DNA of 64,000 bases, taken from Bordetella hinzii LMG 13501. GTDB taxonomy: Bacteria > Pseudomonadota > Gammaproteobacteria > Burkholderiales > Burkholderiaceae_B. The notes beneath the pieces are model-generated. The model ran no database searches, had not been told where the DNA came from, and worked only from the letters and a program-made list of their open reading frames with translations. The DNA lies in contig NZ_LRUJ01000029.1 in NCBI RefSeq assembly GCF_001548475.1, forward strand, positions 1 through 64,000. The letters are read 5' to 3'. The position numbers and the translations under genes were made by a program. Shown here piece by piece: positions 12,965-20,636 of the stretch; the stretch's first letter is position 1, and every line of letters starts with the position of its first letter.

Positions 12965-13972
12965 ATGTTGGACAAATCTTTGTTGGGCGGTATTTCCATG
13001 TCGCGCCGCCAGGCGCTGGGCCTGGCAGCGGCCACGGCGCTGGCCTTGCCGCTGCGCCAGGCGCTGGCGCAAGGGCTGGCGGGCCAGGGGCCCGTGGAAA
13101 TGGTCGTGCCCGGCGGGCCGGGCGCGGGCACCGATGTGGTGGCCCGCGTGACGGCCAAGGGCTTGAGCGAGGGCATCAACCAAGCCGTGGTGGTCAAGAA
13201 CATGCCCGGCGCCGCGGGCATCATCGGCGCCCAGGCCGTCGCCCGTGCCAAGCCCGATGGCCACAGTCTGCTGTTTGCCATTACCGGCACGCATACGGTC
13301 AACCAGTTTCTCTATCCCGACCTGCCGTATGACCCGGTCAAGGATTTCGCACCGGTTTCGCTGGTCTGCAAATACAACAATGTGCTGGTCGTGCGCCCCG
13401 ATTTCGAGGCCAAGACGCTCAAGGACCTGGTCGCGCTGCTGCGCAAGCATCCGGGCAAGTTTTTCTATGGCATCACGGCCAATGGCAGTTCCAGCCACCT
13501 CGCCATGGAATTGCTCAAAAGCGAAGCCGGGCTGGACCTGCCCGGCGTGCCTTATCGCTCGGCCGCGGCCGCGGTGAGCGATTTCCTGGGCGGGCAGTTC
13601 CCGGTCTTCATGGACACGGTGATCAACCAGCTGCCCCACATCCGCGCGGGCAAGGTACTGGCGCTGGCGACCACGGGCGCGCAGCGTTCGCCCGTCCTGC
13701 CTGATGTGCCCACGATCGCCGAAAGCGGCTTCCCGTCCATCGTGGCCATAGGCTGGGGCGGGGTGATGGCGCCGGCGGGCACGCCCGATGCCGCCCTCCG
13801 GGTCTTCAACGACGCCATCCGCAAGACCATAGACGGCAACGCCTTCGATGCCTTGAAGGCGGCCGGCCTGGAAACCCAGTACACCACGCCGCAGGAGATG
13901 GGCGAGTTCATCGCCCGCGAGTCGGAGAAGTGGGGCAGGCTGGTGAAGGCCGGCAAGGTGACCGCGGGCTGA
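12965..13972 (+). CDS. Bug/TctC-family periplasmic substrate-binding protein 1
   Basis: Tripartite tricarboxylate transporter (TctC/Bug) binding protein of 335 residues. The start at 12965 has a good ribosome site (AGGGGGAAGCC). The signal region has a twin-arginine-like SRRQALG followed by a hydrophobic stretch and an ALA cleavage site. The mature part begins with the family features VEMVVPGGPGAGTDVVAR and LPYDPVKDFAPVSLV. Such proteins bind carboxylates or related solutes in the periplasm. No TctA or TctB membrane genes are nearby, so it is an orphan receptor, a common situation in Bordetella. First gene of a LysR-controlled cluster. Ligand unknown. Confidence 0.88.
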   Translation: MLDKSLLGGISMSRRQALGLAAATALALPLRQALAQGLAGQGPVEMVVPGGPGAGTDVVARVTAKGLSEGINQAVVVKNMPGAAGIIGAQAVARAKPDGHSLLFAITGTHTVNQFLYPDLPYDPVKDFAPVSLVCKYNNVLVVRPDFEAKTLKDLVALLRKHPGKFFYGITANGSSSHLAMELLKSEAGLDLPGVPYRSAAAAVSDFLGGQFPVFMDTVINQLPHIRAGKVLALATTGAQRSPVLPDVPTIAESGFPSIVAIGWGGVMAPAGTPDAALRVFNDAIRKTIDGNAFDALKAAGLETQYTTPQEMGEFIARESEKWGRLVKAGKVTAG

Positions 13973-13998
13973 AGCCGCACCCCTCAGGAGCTATGCTT

Positions 13999-14982
13999 AT
14001 GCCGAGCCGATTTTCCGTCAGGCGCCGCCGCGTGCTGGCTGCATTGGGCGCGCCCTTGGCCGCCTCCGTGCTGGGCCGCCATGCGCGCGCGGCCGATTTC
14101 CCCAGCCGTCCCATTATCCTGCTGTGCCCCTTCGGCGCGGGCGGCACGGTGGACCAGTACATGCGCGCCCTGAGCATGGCCGCCACGCCGGTCTTCGGCC
14201 AGAACATCCTGGTCGAGAACAAACCCGGGGCCGGCGGCACGCTGTCGGCCGCCGTCGTGGCCCGGGCGCGCCCCGATGGCTACACGCTGGCCATGACCAC
14301 GGGCTCCACCTTCCGCGCTCCTTGGCTGGAGCCGCAGATCGGGTTCTCACCGTTGACCGACTTCAGCTACGTCATCGGCATGACCAGCCTGGAGTTCTGC
14401 GCGGTGGTGCGCGCCGACTCGCCGTTCAAGACCTTTGCCGATTTCATGCGGGCCGGCCAGCAGCGTCCGGGCCAGGTCCAGTACGCCGCGGGTGATCCCA
14501 CGACCCTGGTGCCCGTGTCCATGGTCGATATCGAAGCCCGCTATGGCGCGAAGTTCCAGCATATTCCGTTCAAAAGCGGCTCGGACATGGTGACCGCCGT
14601 GATGGGCGGGCATGTGGAAGTCGTGATCGATTCGGTGGGTACTTATGTGCCGCAGATCAAGAGCGGCAAACTGCGGCTGCTGGCAGCCCTGGGCGAAAGC
14701 CGTTTTGCGGCCTGGCCGCAGGTGCCCACGGCGCGCGAGCAGGGTTTCGAGGTCGTGCTGAGCGCGCCCATGGGCCTGGTGGGCCCCAAGGGCATGGCGC
14801 CCGATATCGTGGCGTCCCTGCACCAGGGGTTCAAGCGCGCCATGCAGGCGCCGGCGGTTGCCCAGGTGCTGGCCGTGCTCAACCAGCCCGCGTGGTATCG
14901 CGACCCCCAGGACTTCGCGGCCTATGCCCGCGAGGCCTATGAAAGCAGCGGCGAGCAGTTGCGCCGCGCCAAATTGATCTGA
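13999..14982 (+). CDS. Bug/TctC-family periplasmic substrate-binding protein 2
   Basis: A second Bug protein, 327 residues, immediately downstream of the first. The ATG at 13999 is chosen over 13993 because the AGGAG at 13986-13990 is spaced 8 nt from it. The signal peptide is Arg-rich (RRRRVLAALG) and ends in HARA. Mature features include PIILLCPFGAGGTVDQYMRA and a C-terminal VLAVLNQPAWYRDP region. It is clearly diverged from the gene before it, so the pair may bind different ligands or isomers. No permease genes accompany it. Confidence 0.87.
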   Translation: MPSRFSVRRRRVLAALGAPLAASVLGRHARAADFPSRPIILLCPFGAGGTVDQYMRALSMAATPVFGQNILVENKPGAGGTLSAAVVARARPDGYTLAMTTGSTFRAPWLEPQIGFSPLTDFSYVIGMTSLEFCAVVRADSPFKTFADFMRAGQQRPGQVQYAAGDPTTLVPVSMVDIEARYGAKFQHIPFKSGSDMVTAVMGGHVEVVIDSVGTYVPQIKSGKLRLLAALGESRFAAWPQVPTAREQGFEVVLSAPMGLVGPKGMAPDIVASLHQGFKRAMQAPAVAQVLAVLNQPAWYRDPQDFAAYAREAYESSGEQLRRAKLI

Positions 14983-15016
14983 ACCAGGGCGCTGCGCGCC
15001 TTATGCAAGGAACACT

Positions 15017-16132
15017 ATGACCCAGGCATTTCCATTGATCGAGATATCGGGCGCGCCGCGGGAGCGGGGCCGGCAATACGGCCGCAAGGCCGCCGAGCGC
15101 ATCGTCAAGGGCGTCAGCCACTACTCGGCGCAGATACAGAAGCTCGGCCTGGACCAGCCCAAGCTGGCGGCGGTGATCCGCGACTATCTGCCGGTGATGG
15201 AGGGTTTCGATGCCGCGCACGTCGAGGAGATGCGCGGCATCGCCGAGGGGGCTGGCATCCCGTTCGAGGATGTGGTGCTGCTCAATGCGCGCAGCGAAGT
15301 CCTCAAGCTGGCGGCCAGCCCGGCGCTGCGCGAGCGCCTGCAGGCTGCCGGCGAAGTCGATGACGGCTGCACCGGCGTGGTCGTCATGCCGGGCGCCACC
15401 GCGCGCGGCCAGCTGCTGCACGCCCAGAACTGGGACTGGAAGCACGAGTGCGCGGAGACCGCCGTGGTGCTGCGTGTGCGCCGCGAGGACGGGCCGGACA
15501 TCCTGACGTTCACCGAGGCCGGCGGCCTGGCCCGGTCGGGCCTGAACGCAGCCGGCATCGCGCTGACCGCCAACTTCCTGGAGTCCAGCCTGGACTACCG
15601 CAAGGTCGGCGTGCCGCTGCCCCTCATCCGGCGCAAGATCCTCGAGCAGGAGCACCTGGCGCTGGCCATGCGCGCGGCCTATGTGACGCGCAAGTCCGGC
15701 TCCAACAACATGATGGTCAGCCACGCGGGCGGCGTGGCCGTCAACTTCGAGTGCGCGCCGGACGAGACTTTCCTGCTGCATCCCAGCGACGGCCTGCTGG
15801 TGCATGCCAACCATTGGCTCAGCCCCGTCGCGCTGGGCAAGCTGCGCGACACCGGCATTGCCTCCACGCCCGACACCCTGTATCGGGATACGCGCGTGCG
15901 AGAGCTGCTCGAGCCGCATCGCGGCGCCATCGAGGTCGCGCACATCAAGGCCGCCTTGCTGGACGATTTCGCTTCGCCCTGGTCGGTCTGCCGCCCGCCC
16001 AGGCTGAACCTGGCCAGCAATCTGAGCGCCACGGTCGCCACCGTCGTGATGCAGCCGGCCGCGCGCCTCATGGAGGTCGCGGCGCTGCCGGCCGTGTCCG
16101 CCGAGTTCACCGCTTACGGTTTTGCCGACTGA
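15017..16132 (+). CDS. Peptidase C45 family Ntn-hydrolase / acyltransferase
   Basis: A 371-residue protein of the acyl-CoA:isopenicillin-N acyltransferase-like (AAT, C45) family. These are N-terminal nucleophile hydrolases that cleave themselves before a Cys and then act on amide bonds. The probable nucleophile is Cys118 in DDGCTG, followed by GQLLHAQNWDW, a family hallmark, and NMMVSHAGGVAVNFE later. It lies in an operon with two Bug receptors upstream and two deacetylase-fold proteins downstream, suggesting hydrolysis of an N-acylated small molecule. There is no signal peptide, so the action is cytoplasmic. Substrate unknown. Confidence 0.85.
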   Translation: MTQAFPLIEISGAPRERGRQYGRKAAERIVKGVSHYSAQIQKLGLDQPKLAAVIRDYLPVMEGFDAAHVEEMRGIAEGAGIPFEDVVLLNARSEVLKLAASPALRERLQAAGEVDDGCTGVVVMPGATARGQLLHAQNWDWKHECAETAVVLRVRREDGPDILTFTEAGGLARSGLNAAGIALTANFLESSLDYRKVGVPLPLIRRKILEQEHLALAMRAAYVTRKSGSNNMMVSHAGGVAVNFECAPDETFLLHPSDGLLVHANHWLSPVALGKLRDTGIASTPDTLYRDTRVRELLEPHRGAIEVAHIKAALLDDFASPWSVCRPPRLNLASNLSATVATVVMQPAARLMEVAALPAVSAEFTAYGFAD

Positions 16133-16149
16133 GCCGGCAAGGAGCAACG

Positions 16150-17004
16150 ATGCCATATCCCCAATTGACCCGCTTGGCGGCCCGGCCCGAGGCCTTGGCC
16201 ACGCTGGCCGGCGCGCGCTGCGTGGTGGCCTATACCGTGGATTTCGACGGCACCGGCAATGAGGTCGGCAAAGGCCTGGAGCCCTTCGGCATGCACTCGG
16301 CCGGCCGCTACTCGGCGCGCCGCGGGGTGCCGCGCCACTTGGACATGCTCGAGCGCCTGGGCATCCCGGCGACGTTCTTCGTGCCTGGCTACGACGCCCA
16401 GTGCTCGCCGCAGGCCGTGCGCGCCATCCATGCCGACGGCCACGAAGTCGCCGCGCACGGCTATGTGCATGAAGGTACGCTGTATGAGCCGGCCGAAGAA
16501 ACCCGGCGCCTGCGGCTGACGCATCGCATATTGTCGGATCTGCTGGGCACGGCGCCGCGTGGCTGGCGCTCGCCGTCCGGCCAGAAGACCAGCGTGACGC
16601 TACCCGTGCTGCACGAGCTGGGCTATGAGTACGACAGCAGCGACAAGGACGCGGACCGTCCTTATGTGCTGGACCTGGGGGAGGGGCGCAGCATGGTCGA
16701 AATCCCCAACAATACCTACAGCCTGGACGATTTTCCGTTCTTCCATTTCTCCATGACGCCGGTGTCCGAAGTGCAGGCGCAGTGGCGCGACGAGTTCGAC
16801 GAGCGTTATGCGCGCGGCGGGTTCTTCATGCTGACCGTGCATCCGCGCGCCGGCTGGGGGTCGGGCACGCCGCGGCGCGTGCGCGCGGTCGAGGAGACCT
16901 TGCGCCATATCCAGCGTCATGAGGGCGTGAGATTCGCCACGCTGAGCGAGATCCGGCGCTGGGTCGCCAGCGCCGGCGAGCAATTCGATGAGGTGCGAGT
17001 ATGA
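16150..17004 (+). CDS. Polysaccharide deacetylase-fold hydrolase, metal site intact
   Basis: A 284-residue carbohydrate esterase 4 / NodB-fold protein. Metal-site motifs are visible: YTVDFDG (Asp pair), HEVAAHGYVHEG with the H-x3-H ligand pair, GWRSPSGQ, and LTVHPRAG near the end. There is no signal peptide, so a cytoplasmic small-molecule amidase (of the kind seen in PuuE allantoinase or cyclic imide hydrolases) is more likely than a cell-wall deacetylase. The ATG at 16150 has GGAG 5 nt upstream. Its stop overlaps the start of a paralogue by 4 bp. Substrate not identified. Confidence 0.86.
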   Translation: MPYPQLTRLAARPEALATLAGARCVVAYTVDFDGTGNEVGKGLEPFGMHSAGRYSARRGVPRHLDMLERLGIPATFFVPGYDAQCSPQAVRAIHADGHEVAAHGYVHEGTLYEPAEETRRLRLTHRILSDLLGTAPRGWRSPSGQKTSVTLPVLHELGYEYDSSDKDADRPYVLDLGEGRSMVEIPNNTYSLDDFPFFHFSMTPVSEVQAQWRDEFDERYARGGFFMLTVHPRAGWGSGTPRRVRAVEETLRHIQRHEGVRFATLSEIRRWVASAGEQFDEVRV

Positions 17005-17825
17005 GCGCGAAACAAGGGCTTGCCGCTTGCCCGGTGATGGTGGGCATCAATGTCGACATCGACGCGGTGGACGCGGCCAACGCCGGCCAGGCCGGTCTGT
17101 TCGGCCGCTACTCCTACGGCCGCTACGGCGCGCGCGAAGGTATCTGGAACCTGTTCGAGGCGCTGGAAGACAACGGGGTGAAGGCCAGTTTCTTCGTTGT
17201 CCCGCAGGACATGGAACGGCATCCGCGGGTGCTGGCCGCCATTCTCGACGGCGGGCACGAGCTGGCGGTGCGCGGCTGGGTGCGCGAGCGCGCCGGCGCC
17301 GCCGAGCAGCTCGACCAGCTGGCCCGTGACCGCGAGGCCCTGGCCCGGGTGAGCGGAGTGAGCAGCCAGGGATGGCGTGCCCTGAACGGCCTGGTGACGG
17401 CGGCAACGCTGCCGGCGCTGGCCGAGGCGGGCTATGCCTACGATAGCAGCGCCCAGGACGACGACAACCCTTATGTCATGGGCCACGGCGACGGCCCGGC
17501 CCTGGTGGAGCTGCCGGTGTTCGATTATCTGACCGACAGCAGTTTCTTTGCCCAGCGCCACAGCGACGCCCGCGCCGCCCAGGCCTGGCGCGAGGAGGCC
17601 GATGCCCAGTATTGCGCCGGCGGCTACGTCAATCTGACACTGCATACCCGGGGCGACAGCGGTTCGGGGCGTTTGCCGCGCGCGCGCCGCGTGGGCGAGT
17701 TCTTGCGCGAACTGCGCGCGCGCCCTGGCGTGGCCTTCTATCGCGGCGATGCGCTGGCCGCCGCCTGGCGGGCCGCCCATCCCGCCGCCGAGCCCTATCC
17801 GGTGATGCCCGCGCCGCAGCTCTGA
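17001..17825 (+). CDS. Polysaccharide deacetylase-fold paralogue lacking metal-site residues
   Basis: A 274-residue protein of the same fold as its upstream neighbour, coupled to it by an ATGA overlap. The first motif is kept only in part (NVDIDAVD). The H-x3-H ligand motif of the neighbour is replaced by RGWVRE, and GWRSPSG has become GWRALNG. The C-terminal LTLHTRG keeps one His. It is therefore probably not a conventional metal-dependent deacetylase. It could be a regulatory or structural partner of the intact copy, or use a different mechanism. The substitutions are seen directly; the functional reading is inference. Confidence 0.8.
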   Translation: MSAKQGLAACPVMVGINVDIDAVDAANAGQAGLFGRYSYGRYGAREGIWNLFEALEDNGVKASFFVVPQDMERHPRVLAAILDGGHELAVRGWVRERAGAAEQLDQLARDREALARVSGVSSQGWRALNGLVTAATLPALAEAGYAYDSSAQDDDNPYVMGHGDGPALVELPVFDYLTDSSFFAQRHSDARAAQAWREEADAQYCAGGYVNLTLHTRGDSGSGRLPRARRVGEFLRELRARPGVAFYRGDALAAAWRAAHPAAEPYPVMPAPQL

Positions 17826-17840
17826 CGCCCGCCCGTCCCG

Positions 17841-17872
17841 AAAAACAACGGCTCCCTGGGGGAGCCGTTGTT
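17841..17872 (-). terminator. Terminator shared by deacetylase operon and bamD
   Basis: A 12-bp stem (17844-17855 with 17861-17872, loop CTGGG) is flanked on the left by an A run. Read on the minus strand the hairpin is followed by T5, so it chiefly terminates bamD. It lies between two convergent genes and may also act weakly on the plus-strand operon. Confidence 0.8.
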
Positions 17873-17886
17873 CATTGCGCAGACGA

Positions 17887-18711
17887 TCAGCGGAATTGGA
17901 AGGGGTTCCACCAGCTCTTGTCGTCCTTGAAGCCTTCGGTCTTGAACTTGCTGTTGGGGAAGTTCTTGTCCAGCACGCGCTCGGTATCTTCCTTGAGTTG
18001 CTTCATCTCCAGCTTGTCGTAGGAGAGCGTCATGATGTAGAGCGCCTCTTCGGTGGCCGGCGCGCCCTCGAAGTCGGTGATGACGGTCTGGGCGCGGTTG
18101 ATGGCCGCGACATAGGCGCCGCGCGTGTAGTAGTAGCGCGCGACGTGCACTTCGTTCATGGCGATGGCGTTGACCAGCCAGGTCATGCGCTTTTCGGCAT
18201 CCGGCGTGTACTTGCTTTGCGGGTAGCGCTTGATCAGTTCGTTGAAGGCGTCATAGGACGCGCGCAGGCCCTTGGGATCGCGCTCGGCCGGATCCTGGCC
18301 GGTGATATTGGTCATGAAGGCGCTGGCCGGCGTGAAATTGATCAGCCCCTTCAGGTAGAGGACGTAGTCCGTGCCGGGATGGTTGGGATAGAGCTGCTGG
18401 AAACGGTCGATGGCGGCCAGGGCCTGTTCGTTCTCGCCGTCCTTCCAGTTGACATAGGCCAGCTCGATCAAGGCCTGCTGGGCATAGGTGCCGAAGGGGT
18501 AGCGGCTCTCGATGGCGGTCAGGCGGTCGCGGGCTTCTTTCCAGTTGCCGGCGGCGACTTCCTGCTTGGCGTCGGCATAGAGCTGCTCGGCGCTCCAGCC
18601 GGCGGTCTTGTCGTACTTGGTGTCGGAGGAGCCGCAACCGGAGACCAGGAGCACGGCGGCGAGCGCCAATGCGGCGCTCAGGGCCTTCCCGCGGCGGGAG
18701 GCGGGATTCAT
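17887..18711 (-). CDS. bamD: BamD outer-membrane assembly lipoprotein
   Basis: BamD is an essential lipoprotein of the BAM complex that inserts beta-barrel proteins into the outer membrane. The signal peptide ends in the lipobox LVSGC, giving a lipidated Cys. The mature part has tetratricopeptide-like helices (AEQLYADAKQEVAAGNWKEA, then repeats such as YPNHPGTDYVLYLKG and YPQSKYTPDAEKRM). The ATG at 18711 gives a 274-residue product with a 26-residue signal. An in-frame GTG at 18735 with GGAAA upstream is an alternative. It is divergent from rluD, a widely conserved arrangement. Confidence 0.94.
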   Translation of the reverse strand: MNPASRRGKALSAALALAAVLLVSGCGSSDTKYDKTAGWSAEQLYADAKQEVAAGNWKEARDRLTAIESRYPFGTYAQQALIELAYVNWKDGENEQALAAIDRFQQLYPNHPGTDYVLYLKGLINFTPASAFMTNITGQDPAERDPKGLRASYDAFNELIKRYPQSKYTPDAEKRMTWLVNAIAMNEVHVARYYYTRGAYVAAINRAQTVITDFEGAPATEEALYIMTLSYDKLEMKQLKEDTERVLDKNFPNSKFKTEGFKDDKSWWNPFQFR

Positions 18712-18787
18712 GGGAGCAGCGTTGCGGAGAATCACGAGAGTCGTTTCCTTGGTGTTAGCATGCTGGGCTGATTATATGATTTGTGCC

Positions 18788-19747
18788 ATGTCCGATACAG
18801 CCGCCAGCGCCGAGCCGCTCTCCGACGACGAGCCTTTGGCGATTTTCATCCCTCCGGACACCCCCGCCGACCGCCTGGACAAGGTGCTGGCCGGCCTGAT
18901 GCCCGGGCATTCCCGCAGCCGCCTGCAGGGTTGGATCGAGGCCGGCCATGTGCTGGTCAACGGCGCGCCGGCCAAGGTGCGCCAGCCGGTGGGGCCGGGC
19001 GACCAGCTGACGGTATGGGAGCAACCCGCGCCCGAAAGTCTGGCATTTTCGCCGGAACCGGTCGATTTCGAGGTGGTGGACGCCAGTTCGGACTGGATCG
19101 TCGTCAACAAGCCGGCCGGGCTGGTGACCCATCCCGGGGCCGGCAACTGGAGCGGCACCTTGCTCAACGGGCTGCTGTATCGCTACCCCGAGCTGGCCCG
19201 GGTGGCCCGGGCCGGCATCGTTCACCGGCTTGACAAGGATACCTCCGGCCTGATGGTCGTGGCCCGCAATGAACTGGCGCAGACCCATTTGGTGCGCCAA
19301 TTGCAGGCGCGCAGCATGGGACGCGAGTACATCGCCCTGGCGCATGGATGGCTGCGCGCCGCCGGCACCGTGGACCGGCCCATCGGCCGCGATGCCCGCG
19401 TGCCCGTGCGCATGAGTGTCGAACGCCCCATCGCGGCCAAGCCGGCCGTCACCCATTACCGGCCCGCGCGCCAGGGCCAGGCCGCCGAGGAGCGTGTCAC
19501 CGAGGTGATCTGCCGCCTGGAGACCGGGCGCACTCACCAGATCCGGGTGCATCTGGCCAGTCTGGGGCATCCGCTGCTGGCCGACACGCTTTACGGCGGG
19601 CGCGCGCTGGCGGGGGCCACGCGCCAGATGCTGCATGCCCGGGCGCTGCATTTCGATGACCCGGGCGGGCGCGGCGAGCTGGCTTTCGAGGCGGCCGTGC
19701 CTCCGGACATGCAAGACGTACAGGGAGCTGTGACATGGATCGCGTGA
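18788..19747 (+). CDS. rluD: 23S rRNA pseudouridine synthase RluD
   Basis: RluD makes pseudouridines 1911, 1915 and 1917 in helix 69 of 23S rRNA. The 319-residue product has an N-terminal S4 RNA-binding domain (RLDKVLAGLMPGHSRSRLQGW). The catalytic motif IVHRLDKDTSGLMVVA carries the active Asp, and GRTHQIRVHLASLGHPLLAD follows. A further in-frame ATG at 18776 is possible. Its last 13 bp overlap pgeF, so the two are co-transcribed. The divergent bamD neighbour supports RluD over other Rlu enzymes. Confidence 0.92.
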   Translation: MSDTAASAEPLSDDEPLAIFIPPDTPADRLDKVLAGLMPGHSRSRLQGWIEAGHVLVNGAPAKVRQPVGPGDQLTVWEQPAPESLAFSPEPVDFEVVDASSDWIVVNKPAGLVTHPGAGNWSGTLLNGLLYRYPELARVARAGIVHRLDKDTSGLMVVARNELAQTHLVRQLQARSMGREYIALAHGWLRAAGTVDRPIGRDARVPVRMSVERPIAAKPAVTHYRPARQGQAAEERVTEVICRLETGRTHQIRVHLASLGHPLLADTLYGGRALAGATRQMLHARALHFDDPGGRGELAFEAAVPPDMQDVQGAVTWIA

Positions 19748-20493
19748 TGGCCGGCCTGCCCGTGGTCAGCGGCCAGGACTGGCCCGGCGTGGCCTATTTC
19801 TGTACCACCCGCGAGGGCGGGGCGGGGGTGGCGCCGCATGACACTTTCAATCTCGGCATCCGCGCCGGCGACCGTCCCGAGACGGTCGCCGAGAACCGCC
19901 GCCGGCTGGCGGCCGCGCTGCCGGGCGAGCCGCGCTGGCTGCGGCAGGTGCATGGCAATGCCGTGCACGATGCCGACCTGCCGCCGCCGGACGGCGAAAT
20001 CGCCGCCGATGCCAGCGTCACCACCCGGCCCGGCCAGGTATTGGCGGTCTTGGTGGCGGACTGCTTGCCTGTGCTCATGGCCGACGAGGCCGGCCAGGTG
20101 CTGGGCGCCGCGCATGCCGGCTGGCGCGGCCTGTCCTCCGGCGTGCTGGAACACACGCTGGAATTGATGCGCCGCAAAAAACCGGCCGCCGGCGGCTGGC
20201 GGGCCTGGGTGGGGCCGGGGATAGGACCGGCCTTCTTCGAGGTGGGCGCCGACGTGCTGGAGGCCTTCGGCGCGCCCGCCGATGTCGAGGCGGCGGCCTG
20301 CTTCCGCCCGCACGCGCCCGGCAAGTGGATGGCCGACCTGCCCGGCCTGGCGCGCCTGCGCCTGCAACGGGCCGGGGTGGCCCGGGTGGAGCTGAGCGGT
20401 CTTTGCACCTACGGAGACCGGGCGCGTTTCTTCTCCTATCGCCGCGACCGCGAAACGGGCCGTATGGCCATGCTGGCTTGGCTGGCCGCCTGA
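19735..20493 (+). CDS. pgeF: YfiH/PgeF-family purine nucleoside phosphorylase-like protein
   Basis: A 252-residue protein of the YfiH (multicopper polyphenol oxidase fold, DUF152) family. Members act as peptidoglycan-editing factors or purine nucleoside phosphorylases / adenosine deaminases. Family motifs are visible: RQVHGNAVHDAD, VADCLPVLMAD, LGAAHAGWRGL and GPGIGPAFFEVG, with His and Cys residues of the zinc site, and SGLCTYGD near the end. It overlaps rluD by 13 bp, as in many proteobacteria. The gene symbol follows E. coli; which activity dominates here is not decidable from sequence. Confidence 0.88.
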   Translation: MDRVMAGLPVVSGQDWPGVAYFCTTREGGAGVAPHDTFNLGIRAGDRPETVAENRRRLAAALPGEPRWLRQVHGNAVHDADLPPPDGEIAADASVTTRPGQVLAVLVADCLPVLMADEAGQVLGAAHAGWRGLSSGVLEHTLELMRRKKPAAGGWRAWVGPGIGPAFFEVGADVLEAFGAPADVEAAACFRPHAPGKWMADLPGLARLRLQRAGVARVELSGLCTYGDRARFFSYRRDRETGRMAMLAWLAA

Positions 20494-20494
20494 G

Positions 20495-20508
20495 TTGATC
20501 TGCATCAA
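20495..20508 (+). promoter_or_regulatory. Perfect FNR/Anr-type palindrome upstream of phaC
   Basis: TTGATCTGCATCAA matches the FNR/Anr consensus TTGAT-N4-ATCAA at all ten defined positions. It starts 1 bp after the pgeF stop codon and 128 bp before the phaC start. A TATGCT at 20541 and a TTGACA at 20575 lie between it and the gene. Neither gives the canonical -41.5 spacing, so the mode of action is open. Confidence 0.6.
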
Positions 20509-20636
20509 GCCGCCCCGCCGAACCGCCCCGGACGCCGGGTTATGCTGGCGGCGTTTAGCCTTGGATTACCCGCATTGACAGCCATTTTGCCGACATGCAC
20601 CATCGAATCGCGCAGTTCCGATAACAAGGTGTCGAA

